The position numbers and the translations under genes are program-made. Positions 16,408 to 25,403 of a DNA stretch of 64,000 nucleotides are shown one piece after another. The notes beneath the pieces were generated by a model. It saw only the letters and a list, made by a program, of their open reading frames with translations, was not told the origin of the DNA and did not search any database. Location of the stretch: assembly GCA_965221485.1 (NCBI GenBank), contig OZ244893.1:1302001-1366000 (forward strand), in the 5' to 3' direction. The number at the start of each line of letters is the position of its first letter. Within the stretch, counting starts at the first letter, position 1. Source of the DNA: JAJEBT01 sp965221485. Lineage in GTDB: Bacteria; Pseudomonadota; Alphaproteobacteria; MPNO01; UBA830.

Positions 16408-18390
16408 ATGCCCGATCTTTTCGAGCTTCCCGCGAAGCCAGCCAGTGATCCCTATACAGCCCGAGACATTGAAGTGCTCGAGGGTCTTGAACCGGTGCGC
16501 AAGCGACCCGGAATGTATATCGGTGGAACCGATGAACGGGCGATGCAGCATCTCGCCGCCGAATTGCTGGACAATGCAATGGACGAGGCCGTCGCGGGAC
16601 ATGCCAATCGGATAGAATTTGAACTCGATGCAGAGGGTCACGTAACCGTCCGGGACAATGGACGGGGTATTCCGGTCGATGCTCATCCCAAGTTCAAGGA
16701 TCGCTCCGCGCTCGAGGTCGTGCTCACGACCCTGCACTCAGGTGGAAAGTTCAATGGATCCGCCTACCGGACATCGGGCGGGCTCCATGGTGTCGGACTG
16801 TCGGTTGTAAATGCCCTGTCCGAAGACCTTGTTGTTGAAGTTGTGCGCGAACAGACACGATACGAACAGCGCTATGCAAGGGGAGAACCCCAGGAAAAAC
16901 TCGCGGCCACCGGGAAAGTGCGCAATCGGCGAGGAACATCGATCCGATTTCGCCCGGACTCCCGGATATTCGGAAAATCAGCAAAATTCCGCCCGGCCCC
17001 TCTCTATGCAATGGTTCGCGCCAAGGCCTATCTCTTCAAGGGCATCGAGATTCGATGGTCCTGTGCGCCGGAGCTCCTCACCGATCAGGGCGAGGTCCCT
17101 TCCCAGGCCTCGCTTCATTTTCCAGGCGGCCTCTCCGACTACCTTCATTTCATCCTCGACGGCAACGACAACATCACTGGAACCGCGTTTGTCGGGCAAG
17201 CAGATTTTTCAAACAATACCGGTCGCGTCGAATGGGCCCTGGCCTGGCCAAGACAGGGAAGCCCAACTTTTCTCTCCTACTGCAATACCATTCCTACACC
17301 CGACGGAGGAACCCACGAGACCGGGCTGCGTTCTGCCCTCTTGCGCGGAATCCGGGCCTACGGCGAACTGGTCGGAAACAAGCGCTCCGCAAATATCCTC
17401 GGAGAGGATATTCTGGGCTGTTGTTCAGGGGTTCTGTCAGTTTTCCTGCCGGAACCGGAGTTCCAGGGGCAGACCAAGGAGAGGCTGTCGTCCCAGACGG
17501 CGACCCGTCTTGTCGAGACTTCGCTTCGCGATCATTTCGAGCACTTCCTGACTGGCAGCCCCGAAGCGGCCGGCAATCTTCTCGAATATGTGCTTGAACG
17601 GGCCGAGGAACGGCTTCAGCGCCGGAAAGACCGTGAACTGGAACGCAAGAGCCCGACACAGCGCGTGAGGTTGCCGGGCAAACTGGCCGATTGTGCACTC
17701 GGTTCCGCCAGGGGCTCGGAGATCTTTATCGTCGAAGGAGACTCAGCGGGCGGCTCGGCAAAACAGGCCCGGGATCGCAAGACGCAAGCGGTCCTGCCGC
17801 TTCGCGGCAAGATCCTTAACGTGGCGAGCGCGAGTCGGGAGAGGATCCGGAGCAATCAGGAAATCAGCGACCTGATCCAGGCCCTTGGCTGCAAGTCGGG
17901 GCCCGCGCTTGATCTCAGCCAGTTGCGTTATGAACGCGTCATCATCATGACCGATGCGGACGTCGACGGTGCGCATATTGCCTCCCTCCTCATGACGTTC
18001 TTTTTTCGCGAAATGCCCCAACTGGTTGCCAACGGTCACCTCTATCTTGCAATGCCGCCGCTCTACCGGATCACCCAGAGCGGAAAGACGGTCTACGCAC
18101 ATGACGATGCACACAAGGATGAACTCCTGGGTACGGAATTCAGCGGCCGGGGCAAGATCGAAATCAGCCGCTTCAAGGGATTGGGAGAGATGCCACCGTC
18201 CCAGTTGAAAGAAACAACCATGAACCCGCACACCCGGATGCTGGCAAGAGTTGTGCTCCCCGAGGCATGCGTCAACGGCGAGGCCAATTCAACCGCGGAT
18301 ATTGTCGAGCGCCTAATGGGACGCAAGCCCGAGGCCCGACTTCAGTTCATCCAGGAGCAGGCCGCTTCGGTCGACTATGTTGAAGTCTGA
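16408..18390 (+). CDS. parE: DNA topoisomerase IV subunit B
   Basis: A 660-residue type IIA topoisomerase ATPase subunit. The GHKL ATPase domain (about 20-220) has ELLDNAMDEAVAG, DNGRGIPVD and the glycine-rich GGLHGVGLSVVNALS. The transducer domain follows. The TOPRIM domain (about 430-550) shows IVEGDSAGGSAKQARDRKTQAVLPLRGK and the DxD motif in MTDADVDGAHI. The C-terminal tail ends with a short basic region. Length and the direct run from TOPRIM to the C-terminus, without the insert seen in many GyrB proteins, favour ParE. It should decatenate chromosomes with ParC (not in window). The start ATG at 16408 lacks a strong RBS but precedes the conserved N-terminus. Confidence 0.92.
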   Translation: MPDLFELPAKPASDPYTARDIEVLEGLEPVRKRPGMYIGGTDERAMQHLAAELLDNAMDEAVAGHANRIEFELDAEGHVTVRDNGRGIPVDAHPKFKDRSALEVVLTTLHSGGKFNGSAYRTSGGLHGVGLSVVNALSEDLVVEVVREQTRYEQRYARGEPQEKLAATGKVRNRRGTSIRFRPDSRIFGKSAKFRPAPLYAMVRAKAYLFKGIEIRWSCAPELLTDQGEVPSQASLHFPGGLSDYLHFILDGNDNITGTAFVGQADFSNNTGRVEWALAWPRQGSPTFLSYCNTIPTPDGGTHETGLRSALLRGIRAYGELVGNKRSANILGEDILGCCSGVLSVFLPEPEFQGQTKERLSSQTATRLVETSLRDHFEHFLTGSPEAAGNLLEYVLERAEERLQRRKDRELERKSPTQRVRLPGKLADCALGSARGSEIFIVEGDSAGGSAKQARDRKTQAVLPLRGKILNVASASRERIRSNQEISDLIQALGCKSGPALDLSQLRYERVIIMTDADVDGAHIASLLMTFFFREMPQLVANGHLYLAMPPLYRITQSGKTVYAHDDAHKDELLGTEFSGRGKIEISRFKGLGEMPPSQLKETTMNPHTRMLARVVLPEACVNGEANSTADIVERLMGRKPEARLQFIQEQAASVDYVEV

Positions 18391-18531
18391 GCACTGAAAC
18401 AGGACGCACCCCTCCCCTGTCCGCAACCCGGAAACCGTGCTATGTAACAGGAAACTTTGCCGAACACTGCGCCCTGTAGCCGGAACTGCTGCAGATGGAC
18501 GCGAATTTTTCGCCAAGAGATGACGATATCG

Positions 18532-19929
18532 ATGACATTTTCAAACCTGGGGCTGAGCTCCAGTACGCTTGCGGCCATTGACGATGCGGGCTATGCAGAG
18601 CCCACGCCCATTCAGGCAAAAGCCATACCGGAAATCCTCGCCGGTCGCGACGTATTGGGATGCGCCCAGACAGGAACCGGAAAAACGGCGTCTTTCACCT
18701 TGCCCATGATCGACCTCCTGTCCCAGGGCCGCGCGCGGGCGCGGATGCCGCGTTCTCTCATTCTTACCCCGACCCGGGAACTGGCAACCCAGGTCGCCGA
18801 GAACTTCGAGACCTACGGCAAATACAACAAGCTCACGATGGCACTTCTGATCGGCGGCGTGTCCCTCGAAGAGCAGACGCGAAAGCTGGGCCGCGGTGTT
18901 GATGTTCTCATCGCAACCCCGGGCAGGCTTCTCGATCATATCGGGCGGGGCGGCATTCTCCTGACCGACATCCGCGTTCTCGTCATCGACGAAGCCGATC
19001 GTATGCTCGACATGGGCTTCATTCCCGATGTCGAGCGAATTTCCTCGCTCCTTCCGGCCACGCGTCAAACCCTCTTCTTTTCAGCAACCTTGCCCCCCGA
19101 GATCCGGCGTCTGTCCGACAAGTTTGTTTCGAACCCCATTGAAATCACGGTGGCTCCGGTTTCCCGACCGGCCGCCGAAACGGTTACCCAGAGCCTTGCC
19201 ATCATTCCGGGAACTGCCAAACGCGAGGCCTTGCGCAGGATCATCAGGTCCGAGGGTATCGACACCGCCCTCTTGTTCTGCAACCGCAAACGCGATGTGG
19301 ATATCCTGTTTCGTTCGCTGCGAAAGCACGGCTTCAACGCTGCGGCCCTGCACGGTGACATGGATCAGCAGACGCGGCTGGCAACACTGGAGCGTTTCAA
19401 GAACGGAGAGGTAGGGCTTCTCGTCGCAAGCGATGTTGCTGCGCGCGGGCTTGATATTGACGATCTGCCGACTGTCGTGAATTTCGACGTGCCAACCCAC
19501 CCTGAGGACTACGTCCATCGCATCGGACGAACGGGCCGCGCCGGTCGAGAGGGTTGCGCCTATATGCTCGCTTCGGAAGACGAAGGGCGCTATGTCGCAG
19601 CGATCGAGGAACTCCTGGGCTTCAGTATTCCGCATATTGCCGTTGATGGTATCGGCACCGGAGCCTTTGACGCCGAGAAACCGAAACCGAGGCGGACCTC
19701 GGGTCGCGGCAGGCGACGAGGCGAGAAGGAAGCCCTCGGCACTGGCCTTGCAGCCCGCTCGGCCGGACATTCCGCAGGCAAGAGAAAACGGGCTTCACAA
19801 TCTGCCGAGTCCAAGCGGCCGGCCCGTGCGGAAAAAGGACGGCGTGACAGGCGGGAAGACGATGACACCCCGGTTGTCGGGCTGGGCGACCATGTCCCTG
19901 CTTTCCTGCTCAAGTCAGGCAACCGTTGA
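18532..19929 (+). CDS. DEAD-box ATP-dependent RNA helicase (RhlE type)
   Basis: A 465-residue superfamily-2 helicase. All motifs are visible in order: Q motif (FSNLGLSSSTLAAIDDAGYAEPTPIQ), Walker A AQTGTGKT, PTRELA, TPGRLLDH, DEAD in VIDEADRMLDMGF, SAT, then the second RecA lobe with ARGLDIDDL and HRIGRTGRAGREG. After residue 385 there is a basic tail rich in Arg, Lys and Ser (RRTSGRGRRRGEKEA), typical of RhlE-like proteins and probably binding RNA. I start at 18532 (MTFSNLGLS), the common N-terminus; an ATG four codons earlier (18520) is possible. It probably acts in ribosome assembly or RNA turnover. Confidence 0.92.
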   Translation: MTFSNLGLSSSTLAAIDDAGYAEPTPIQAKAIPEILAGRDVLGCAQTGTGKTASFTLPMIDLLSQGRARARMPRSLILTPTRELATQVAENFETYGKYNKLTMALLIGGVSLEEQTRKLGRGVDVLIATPGRLLDHIGRGGILLTDIRVLVIDEADRMLDMGFIPDVERISSLLPATRQTLFFSATLPPEIRRLSDKFVSNPIEITVAPVSRPAAETVTQSLAIIPGTAKREALRRIIRSEGIDTALLFCNRKRDVDILFRSLRKHGFNAAALHGDMDQQTRLATLERFKNGEVGLLVASDVAARGLDIDDLPTVVNFDVPTHPEDYVHRIGRTGRAGREGCAYMLASEDEGRYVAAIEELLGFSIPHIAVDGIGTGAFDAEKPKPRRTSGRGRRRGEKEALGTGLAARSAGHSAGKRKRASQSAESKRPARAEKGRRDRREDDDTPVVGLGDHVPAFLLKSGNR

Positions 19930-19961
19930 TCAAATCCGGACAGCACCTGGAGAAATCGTCG

Positions 19962-20204
19962 ATGCAAACCATATTCGTGATGGTGAAGTGCGAGCTGGGC
20001 GAAGCCTATGATGTTGCGGCTCAAGCCGTCGATAATGTCGAAAACGTTTCCGAGGTGTTTTCGATCTCCGGGCAATACGATCTGCTTCTCAAATGCGCGA
20101 TTGAAGACGATGTGGACATCGGACACTTCGTGACCCAGCAGCTTCAGGTCATAGAGGGTGTGAAGGACACGTTCACCATCATTACCTTCAACGCGTTTAC
20201 CTGA
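19962..20204 (+). CDS. Stand-alone Lrp/AsnC ligand-binding (RAM) domain protein
   Basis: An 80-residue protein consisting only of the alpha/beta RAM domain of Lrp/AsnC regulators, beginning MQTIFVMVKCELGEAYDVA and containing the typical EVFSISGQYDLLLKC strand-turn-strand. There is no helix-turn-helix, so it should not bind DNA itself. Stand-alone members form decamers and may bind amino acids or modulate full-length Lrp proteins. A GGAG RBS lies 9 nt before the ATG. It follows the helicase by 32 bp and may be co-transcribed. It converges on the carbonic-anhydrase-like gene with a 10-bp gap. Confidence 0.85.
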   Translation: MQTIFVMVKCELGEAYDVAAQAVDNVENVSEVFSISGQYDLLLKCAIEDDVDIGHFVTQQLQVIEGVKDTFTIITFNAFT

Positions 20205-20214
20205 CGGATTTCTC

Positions 20215-20823
20215 TCAGGAAGCCTTTCGGGTCCGGTACAGGGGTTCGCTACCTTCGATCAACAGCCGCGGACCAGGTTGCGGCAATTCAGTCAGGGCCT
20301 CGGTTTCCTCAAGACCCTCGCGGCTGCGACGGGTGAGTCTGAGATAATCCCGGTTCCCGTCCATCTTCCATTGTATCTCCTGGTCGTTCAGCGGCCGAAG
20401 GACCCGGGCGGGGAGACCCGCCACCACCATGCCGTCAGGGACTTCCATCGCCGCAGGAACAAAGGCAAGAGCAGCAACCAGCGCATCGTTGCCAATCACG
20501 ACACCGTCCATCAGGACCGCATTCATTCCCACCAGGACCCGGTCCCGGAGCGTGCATCCGTGCAAGACGGAACCGTGGCCCACGTTGCAACTGTCGCCAA
20601 CGATGACCGCACCCGATGCAAACGTATGGAGCGTGCAGTTGTCCTGAATGCTGCTGTTTGATCCCACCACAATCTGTCCGAAATCCGCCCGCAACGATGC
20701 CGAAGGGCCAATATAGCAATCGGGTCCCACAACCACGTCCCCGATAAGAGACGCTGTGGGATGCACAAAGGCCGACGGATCCACGACGGGGATCACCCCG
20801 TCAATGGCATAGACTCTCGTCAC
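20215..20823 (-). CDS. Gamma-carbonic-anhydrase-like hexapeptide repeat protein (PaaY/CaiE type)
   Basis: A 202-residue left-handed beta-helix protein. Hexapeptide repeats run from about residue 15 to 125 (PSAFVHPTASLIGDVVVGPDC and similar turns). The C-terminal helical tail matches the 195-200 residue PaaY/CaiE group rather than the shorter generic gamma-CA. Putative zinc histidines are seen in NCTLHTF, CNVGHGSVLHGC, the family arrangement of three His at trimer interfaces. PaaY is a thioesterase protecting CoA pools during phenylacetate breakdown, but no paa genes are here, so substrate and role remain open. The start is a GTG with AAAGGAAC upstream. Confidence 0.85.
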   Translation of the reverse strand: MTRVYAIDGVIPVVDPSAFVHPTASLIGDVVVGPDCYIGPSASLRADFGQIVVGSNSSIQDNCTLHTFASGAVIVGDSCNVGHGSVLHGCTLRDRVLVGMNAVLMDGVVIGNDALVAALAFVPAAMEVPDGMVVAGLPARVLRPLNDQEIQWKMDGNRDYLRLTRRSREGLEETEALTELPQPGPRLLIEGSEPLYRTRKAS

Positions 20824-20875
20824 GAATGTTCCTTTCAGAATAACGTCCCGGAATGACGCAGTACGGGCTCAGGGG

Positions 20876-21211
20876 TCAGATATGGAAGGATTCTCCACAG
20901 CCGCAACGCCCTTTCTCATTGGGATTGTTGAATACGAATCCCGACTGCAGCTTGTCAGAAACGTAATCCATTTCGGTTCCCAGAAGATACATCAACGCCT
21001 TGGAATCTATGAACAGCCTGACACCCTTTTCCTCAACGACCTCGTCAAGTGGTTGTTGCGCGTCGGCAAAAGCCATTTCATATGCCATTCCCGAACAGCC
21101 CCCGGTACGGATGCCGATCCGGAGCCCCTGGGCCGGTTCGGGCCGGCTCGACATCAGTTGTCTGACACGATCTGCCGCCGCTTCTGTCAATGTCATTATT
21201 GCCGTTGCCAT
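20876..21211 (-). CDS. sufA: Fe-S cluster assembly A-type carrier
   Basis: A 111-residue A-type carrier that accepts Fe-S clusters from the SufBCD scaffold and passes them to apo-proteins. The three ligand cysteines are present: Cys39 in TGGCSGM and Cys103/Cys105 in the C-terminal CGCGESF. I start at 21211 (MATAIMTLTEAA), the usual N-terminus, although the frame stays open to 21232. It is the last gene of the suf operon, 46 bp after sufT. A selenocysteine replaces one Cys in some HesB-like relatives elsewhere; here all three are ordinary Cys codons. Confidence 0.92.
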   Translation of the reverse strand: MATAIMTLTEAAADRVRQLMSSRPEPAQGLRIGIRTGGCSGMAYEMAFADAQQPLDEVVEEKGVRLFIDSKALMYLLGTEMDYVSDKLQSGFVFNNPNEKGRCGCGESFHI

Positions 21212-21257
21212 AAAATTTCTCCTGCCATCCATCCAGCATATTCGCTATGAAAATCCT

Positions 21258-21644
21258 TTAAAGGAAACCCAGTTCCAGTTTGGCCGCTTCCGACATCATG
21301 CCCGGGTTCCATGGTGGGTCCCAGGTCAGTTCAAGCGAGACTTCGTCCACCCCCTCGACCTGCTCAACACGGGACTTGACCTGGTCGGGGAGTATTTCTG
21401 CAACCGGGCAATGCGGCGTCGTCAAGGTCATCACGACTTCCACCCGCGCATCCGAGGAGACCAGGACATCATAAATCAGGCCAAGGTCATAGACGTTGAC
21501 CGGAATCTCGGGGTCATAGCATTCCCGGATGGCATCAATGACGTCCGTCTCCAGGGCCTTTTCCGTCGAGGACTGGTCCCCGGTCCTGTCCCGGCTGCTT
21601 TCCTGGTCGACGGTCAGTGCCTTGTCCATTTCACGCCCATTCAT
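21258..21644 (-). CDS. sufT: SUF-associated MIP18/DUF59 family protein
   Basis: A 128-residue protein whose C-terminal 95 residues are a MIP18/DUF59 domain: VIDAIRECYDPEIPVNVYDLGLIYDV, TLTTPHCPVAEILPDQV with the conserved Cys, and LTWDPPWNPGMMSEAAKLELGF. Members of this group assist Fe-S protein maturation. The first 30 residues are polar and variable. The ATG at 21644 overlaps the sufU stop in an ATGA arrangement, indicating translational coupling; an in-frame ATG at 21629 is the alternative. It sits between sufU and sufA, the usual alphaproteobacterial position. Confidence 0.9.
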   Translation of the reverse strand: MNGREMDKALTVDQESSRDRTGDQSSTEKALETDVIDAIRECYDPEIPVNVYDLGLIYDVLVSSDARVEVVMTLTTPHCPVAEILPDQVKSRVEQVEGVDEVSLELTWDPPWNPGMMSEAAKLELGFL

Positions 21645-22093
21645 TCTGTTGTCACCTCGGTTCCCTCGTCCCCCTGCAAGGCGGCTTCGAGAGCATGCCA
21701 TGGCAGGGTTGCGCACTTGACACGGGTTGGAAACGAACGCACCCCCATAAGGGCCGACAACTCGTCCATCTCGCACAGCTCGCAGGTTTCCTTTCCGGTT
21801 ACCCTGGACAAAAACCTGTTCATGCGGCGCCTAGCTTCAGCCAGCGTCTGGCCCTTCAGCGCCAGCGTCATCATCGATGCCGACGCCACCGAGATCGCGC
21901 AACCCTTCGCTTCGAACGAAAGATCCTCTACGCAATCCCCGTCGGTCCTCACCCATACTGTGATACGGTCGCCACATAGCGGATTGTTGCCGCGCGCCTT
22001 TCCTGTAGCCTCATCGAGCGCCCCTGTATTGCGCGGCGACCGGGCGTGGTCGAGGATGATTTCCTGGTACAGTTCCCGAAGATCCGCAGTCAT
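21641..22093 (-). CDS. sufU: SufU-type Zn/Fe-S scaffold or sulfur-transfer protein
   Basis: A 150-residue IscU-like fold protein. Ligand residues are Cys40 and Asp42 (NPLCGD), Cys65 (GCAIS) and Cys127 (RVKCATLPWHAL). The stretch of about 20 residues before the last Cys (MDELSALMGVRSFPT) is the insertion that separates SufU from IscU. In characterised SufU proteins these residues bind zinc, and the protein takes persulfide sulfur from SufS in place of SufE. No sufE gene is seen in the operon, consistent with that role. Its start overlaps the end of sufS by one codon. C104 and C107 (CELC) are extra cysteines of unknown importance. Confidence 0.88.
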   Translation of the reverse strand: MTADLRELYQEIILDHARSPRNTGALDEATGKARGNNPLCGDRITVWVRTDGDCVEDLSFEAKGCAISVASASMMTLALKGQTLAEARRRMNRFLSRVTGKETCELCEMDELSALMGVRSFPTRVKCATLPWHALEAALQGDEGTEVTTE

Positions 22094-23319
22094 CCGAAAA
22101 TGTTCCGCACACGCCCCAGTCCGTGAACCAGCTGATCAACCTCGGCCCGGGTGTTGTAGAGTCCGAACGACGCCCTGACCGTTGCCGCCACATCGAACCG
22201 GTCCATGAGTGGCTGGGCGCAATGATGCCCGGTTCTTACAGCAATGCCTTCGTGATCAAGGATTGTTCCCACATCATGGGGGTGAATTCCCTTTATGTTG
22301 AAAGAGATGATTGCTGCCTTCTCATCGGCAGTGCCGATCATTTCGACCGTGTTCAGGGAGGAGAGGCAATCCGTGGCATAGTCCATCAGATCCTGTTCGT
22401 GAGCCGTCACGGCCCCGAGCCCGATGCCCTCCAGGTAATCGATAGCGGCCCCCAGCGCGATTGCACCGGCGATATGCGGCGTTCCCGCCTCGAACTTGAA
22501 GGGAAGATCGGCATAAGTCGTCTTCTCGAAGGTGACCCGATCAATCATTTCGCCACCTCCCTGCCAGGGTGGCATGGCCTCCAGAAGCGCTTCCTTTCCG
22601 TAAAGAATACCGATTCCGCTTGGCCCGTAGACCTTGTGTCCCGAAAACACGTAGAAGTCGGCATCAAGACCGCGAACATCAACAGTCATATGGGGAGCAG
22701 CCTGGCAACCATCAATCAGGACCAGGGCTCCTGCCGCATGAGCCATTTCCACGACCTGCCGGACGGGAACGACGGTCCCCAGTGCATTGGAGACATGGGT
22801 GACTGCTACCATCCTGGTGCGGGAAGACAGAAGGTCTCCGAAGCTGTCCAGCAGGAAGTTTCCTCGGTCGTCTACGGGGACCACCTTTATTACGGCTCCT
22901 GTCCGCCCGGCGATGATTTGCCAGGGAACAATATTGGAGTGGTGTTCGAGGACCGAAAGGATGATCTCGTCACCGGGTTCAAGGTTTGCCCGCCCCCACG
23001 CCTCAGCAACCAGATTGATTCCCTCGGTCGCTCCCCGGACAAAAACAATCTCCCGTTCGGACCGGGCATTTACAAACTGACGAACGCGCTCGCGAGAATG
23101 CTCCATGGCCTCCGTGGCCTTTTGGCTCATATGGTGGACCCCGCGGTGGACATTGGCATAAGCGGTTTCGTAGGTCCGGCGAATACAGTCGATGACGGAT
23201 TTTGGTTTCTGGGCGCTGGCTCCGTTGTCGAGATAGACGAGTGGCTTTCCATTAACCTGTTCAGCGAGGATCGGGAAATCACCCCGGATATCCTGGATCG
23301 GGTAGGGTTTCGTGGTCAT
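22090..23319 (-). CDS. sufS: Cysteine desulfurase, SufS type
   Basis: A 409-residue PLP enzyme that removes sulfur from cysteine for cluster assembly. The PLP lysine is in FSGHKVYGPSG, the cofactor region shows THVSNALGTV, and the catalytic cysteine lies in AVRTGHHCAQPLM close to the C-terminus, the type II (SufS) pattern. I start at 23319 (MTTKPYPIQDIRGDFPIL), whose ATG overlaps the sufD stop; eight further upstream codons are open but overlap sufD more. Its likely sulfur acceptor is the SufU protein encoded directly downstream. Confidence 0.95.
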   Translation of the reverse strand: MTTKPYPIQDIRGDFPILAEQVNGKPLVYLDNGASAQKPKSVIDCIRRTYETAYANVHRGVHHMSQKATEAMEHSRERVRQFVNARSEREIVFVRGATEGINLVAEAWGRANLEPGDEIILSVLEHHSNIVPWQIIAGRTGAVIKVVPVDDRGNFLLDSFGDLLSSRTRMVAVTHVSNALGTVVPVRQVVEMAHAAGALVLIDGCQAAPHMTVDVRGLDADFYVFSGHKVYGPSGIGILYGKEALLEAMPPWQGGGEMIDRVTFEKTTYADLPFKFEAGTPHIAGAIALGAAIDYLEGIGLGAVTAHEQDLMDYATDCLSSLNTVEMIGTADEKAAIISFNIKGIHPHDVGTILDHEGIAVRTGHHCAQPLMDRFDVAATVRASFGLYNTRAEVDQLVHGLGRVRNIFG

Positions 23320-24611
23320 GTCCGGATCACGCCTGCCGCCCATCCGGAAACCGCCGCTGCCAGATAGTCACGCACGGTTGAATCAGGAACATCTTCGATG
23401 ACTTCGGCCACAAACGCCTCAATCAGCAGGGCCCGTGCCTCATCTCCGGGGATCCCCCGGCTCTGCAGATAAAACAACGCGTCCTGGTCAAGGTCTCCCA
23501 CCGTTGCGCCATGGGCGCACTTCACGTCGTCAGCCAGGATCCGCAATTCCGGTTTGGTGTCGGCACGGGCCGCTTCAGACATGAGAAGGCTGCGGCAGGA
23601 CTGTCCCGCATCGGTCTTCTGGGCGTCCGGTCGAACTTCGATTCGCCCCTGAAAGACCGAACGGGATGCGTCGTCAAGAACGTTGCGAAACACCTGTTGA
23701 CTGCGCGTGCCGGGCACACCGTGATCAATTCGGGTCGTGTTGTCCCCATGTTGCCGCCCACGCAGAAGGAGACCGCCTCGCAATTCGCAAACAGCTCCGA
23801 TGCCAGTGCAGACCACTTCGATCTCATTGCGCGACACGGACGCTCCAAGTCCGACCGCATAGGACGCGTATCTTGCCTCACGTCCCGCTTCAACACGGGT
23901 CATTGATGTGTGCGACGCGGTCGGAGCTTCCGCCTGCAGCCTTGCGTGAAGAAGGCAGCTCCCGTTATCCATCCGGACGTCAGTGACACTGTTGGTCCAT
24001 GACCGGGCCCCCTCAGTCCCGACAAACGTCTCGACAACAGTGGCGCGACTTCCCTTTCCCAGAGACACGAGGGTTCGCGGATGGATTGCAACCCGCCTGC
24101 CGGCTTCCGTGGCCAGGTGAATCACCTGAACCGGTGCGTCTGTCTCCATTCCATCCGGAACATGCAAGACCAGACCGTCCTGCATGAACGCCATATTGAG
24201 GGAACCGAGAGCCGAACCGTCCGGTCTCATGAGTCCGTGAACAAGATCTCTCGAGTGCTCGACAGCCTCCGACAGGGCTTCCATTACAATTCCGGAACCG
24301 CGTCCGGGGAGGCGAGACGCTGCGGAATCAAAGCGACCGTTGGAAATCACAATCCTGTGGGCACCTTCGATGACACAGGCTTTCCAGTCGGCCGGAGTGA
24401 CGGCCGGGGCTGCCGGCAGCACGAAGTCCATACGGTCCAGTCCGGAAAGGCTGGTGTATTTCCAGGCTTCCATCCGGCGGCTGGGAAAGCCGGCAGCGGC
24501 AAAGTCTGCGATGGCCTGCTCTCTCTGGTCCTGCAGCCATGCACCGGGGAGGAAAGGCCGGCTCTCCTCGAACCCCTGCAATGCGGCGCCGACGGCGGGG
24601 CTGGCAGTCAT
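23316..24611 (-). CDS. sufD: Fe-S cluster assembly scaffold subunit SufD
   Basis: A 431-residue beta-helix scaffold subunit that pairs with SufB and SufC. The N-terminal helical part (GFEESRPFLPGAWLQDQREQA) and WKYTSL are followed by the parallel beta-helix with RGGLLLRGRQHGDNTTRIDHG and QTDAGQS-like blocks (KTDAGQSCRSLLMS). The C-terminal region shows DVKCAHGATVGDLDQDALFYLQSRGI, which includes the conserved Cys and His expected at the SufB-SufD interface. Start and stop codons overlap those of sufC and sufS, so the genes are translationally coupled. Confidence 0.94.
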   Translation of the reverse strand: MTASPAVGAALQGFEESRPFLPGAWLQDQREQAIADFAAAGFPSRRMEAWKYTSLSGLDRMDFVLPAAPAVTPADWKACVIEGAHRIVISNGRFDSAASRLPGRGSGIVMEALSEAVEHSRDLVHGLMRPDGSALGSLNMAFMQDGLVLHVPDGMETDAPVQVIHLATEAGRRVAIHPRTLVSLGKGSRATVVETFVGTEGARSWTNSVTDVRMDNGSCLLHARLQAEAPTASHTSMTRVEAGREARYASYAVGLGASVSRNEIEVVCTGIGAVCELRGGLLLRGRQHGDNTTRIDHGVPGTRSQQVFRNVLDDASRSVFQGRIEVRPDAQKTDAGQSCRSLLMSEAARADTKPELRILADDVKCAHGATVGDLDQDALFYLQSRGIPGDEARALLIEAFVAEVIEDVPDSTVRDYLAAAVSGWAAGVIRT

Positions 24612-25393
24612 CAGGCCTCGGCTCCTGTCAATGCCGTCCTGTCGTCGGCAACTCCGAAGCGCGCATATCCCTCTCGTTCCAGTTCGAGTGCCAGTTCCTT
24701 GCCTCCGCTGGTGACGAGACGACCGTCAACGAGCACATGAACGAAGTTGGGCACGATATGATCGAGCAGTCTCTGGTAGTGCGTAATCACGAGTGTCGAG
24801 CGTTCCGGCGATCTCATGCGATTGACGCCCTCCGCGACCGTCACAAGAGCATCGATATCCAGTCCCGAATCGGTTTCGTCCAGGATGGCCAGACGGGGCT
24901 CGAGCATCAGCATCTGAAGGACTTCGTTCCGTTTTTTCTCCCCCCCGGAAAAACCGGCATTGACTGACCGCTTGAGCAGTTCGTCACTCATGCCCAGCTT
25001 TTCGCTCTTTTGGCGAGCGAGCTTCAGGAAGGTGATGGCGTCCATTTCTTCCTGGCCATTGGCCTTGCGGACGGCGTTGACCGCGGTCCGCAGGAAGGTC
25101 AGACCGGACACACCGGGAATTTCAACCGGATACTGGAACGCCAGGAAGATGCCCGCCGCTGCGCGCTCGTGAGGCTGGAGATCACCCAGGGGCGTTCCCA
25201 GAAACAAGATTTCGCCGTCCGTGACGTCGTATCCGTCGCGGCCGGCCAGGACGTTGGAGAGCGTGCTCTTACCGGCCCCGTTGGGTCCCATCACTGCATG
25301 GACCTCGCCTTCGCCGATTTCAAGATCGACACCCTTGAGAATAGGCTTTTCTTCCACCGACACATGGAGGTTCCTGACTGAAAGAAGACTCAT
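24611..25393 (-). CDS. sufC: Fe-S cluster assembly ATPase SufC
   Basis: A 260-residue soluble ABC-type ATPase of the SufBCD complex. Walker A is GPNGAGKST, the signature is FSGGEKKRNEVLQM, and Walker B is LAILDETDSGLD. The modified signature with KKRNE is diagnostic for SufC among ABC ATPases. It has no membrane partner; its ATP-driven dimerisation reshapes SufB-SufD to expose the cluster site. It lies 10 bp downstream of sufB and overlaps sufD. Confidence 0.96.
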   Translation of the reverse strand: MSLLSVRNLHVSVEEKPILKGVDLEIGEGEVHAVMGPNGAGKSTLSNVLAGRDGYDVTDGEILFLGTPLGDLQPHERAAAGIFLAFQYPVEIPGVSGLTFLRTAVNAVRKANGQEEMDAITFLKLARQKSEKLGMSDELLKRSVNAGFSGGEKKRNEVLQMLMLEPRLAILDETDSGLDIDALVTVAEGVNRMRSPERSTLVITHYQRLLDHIVPNFVHVLVDGRLVTSGGKELALELEREGYARFGVADDRTALTGAEA

Positions 25394-25403
25394 ATGCCGC
25401 TTC

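Noticed and set aside
20876..21211. SufA as a second selenoprotein candidate
   Set aside because: All three cluster cysteines are encoded by normal Cys codons with no in-frame TGA.
22123..23367. 414-codon plus-strand frame opposite sufS
   Set aside because: It is antisense to a highly conserved cysteine desulfurase with all catalytic residues.
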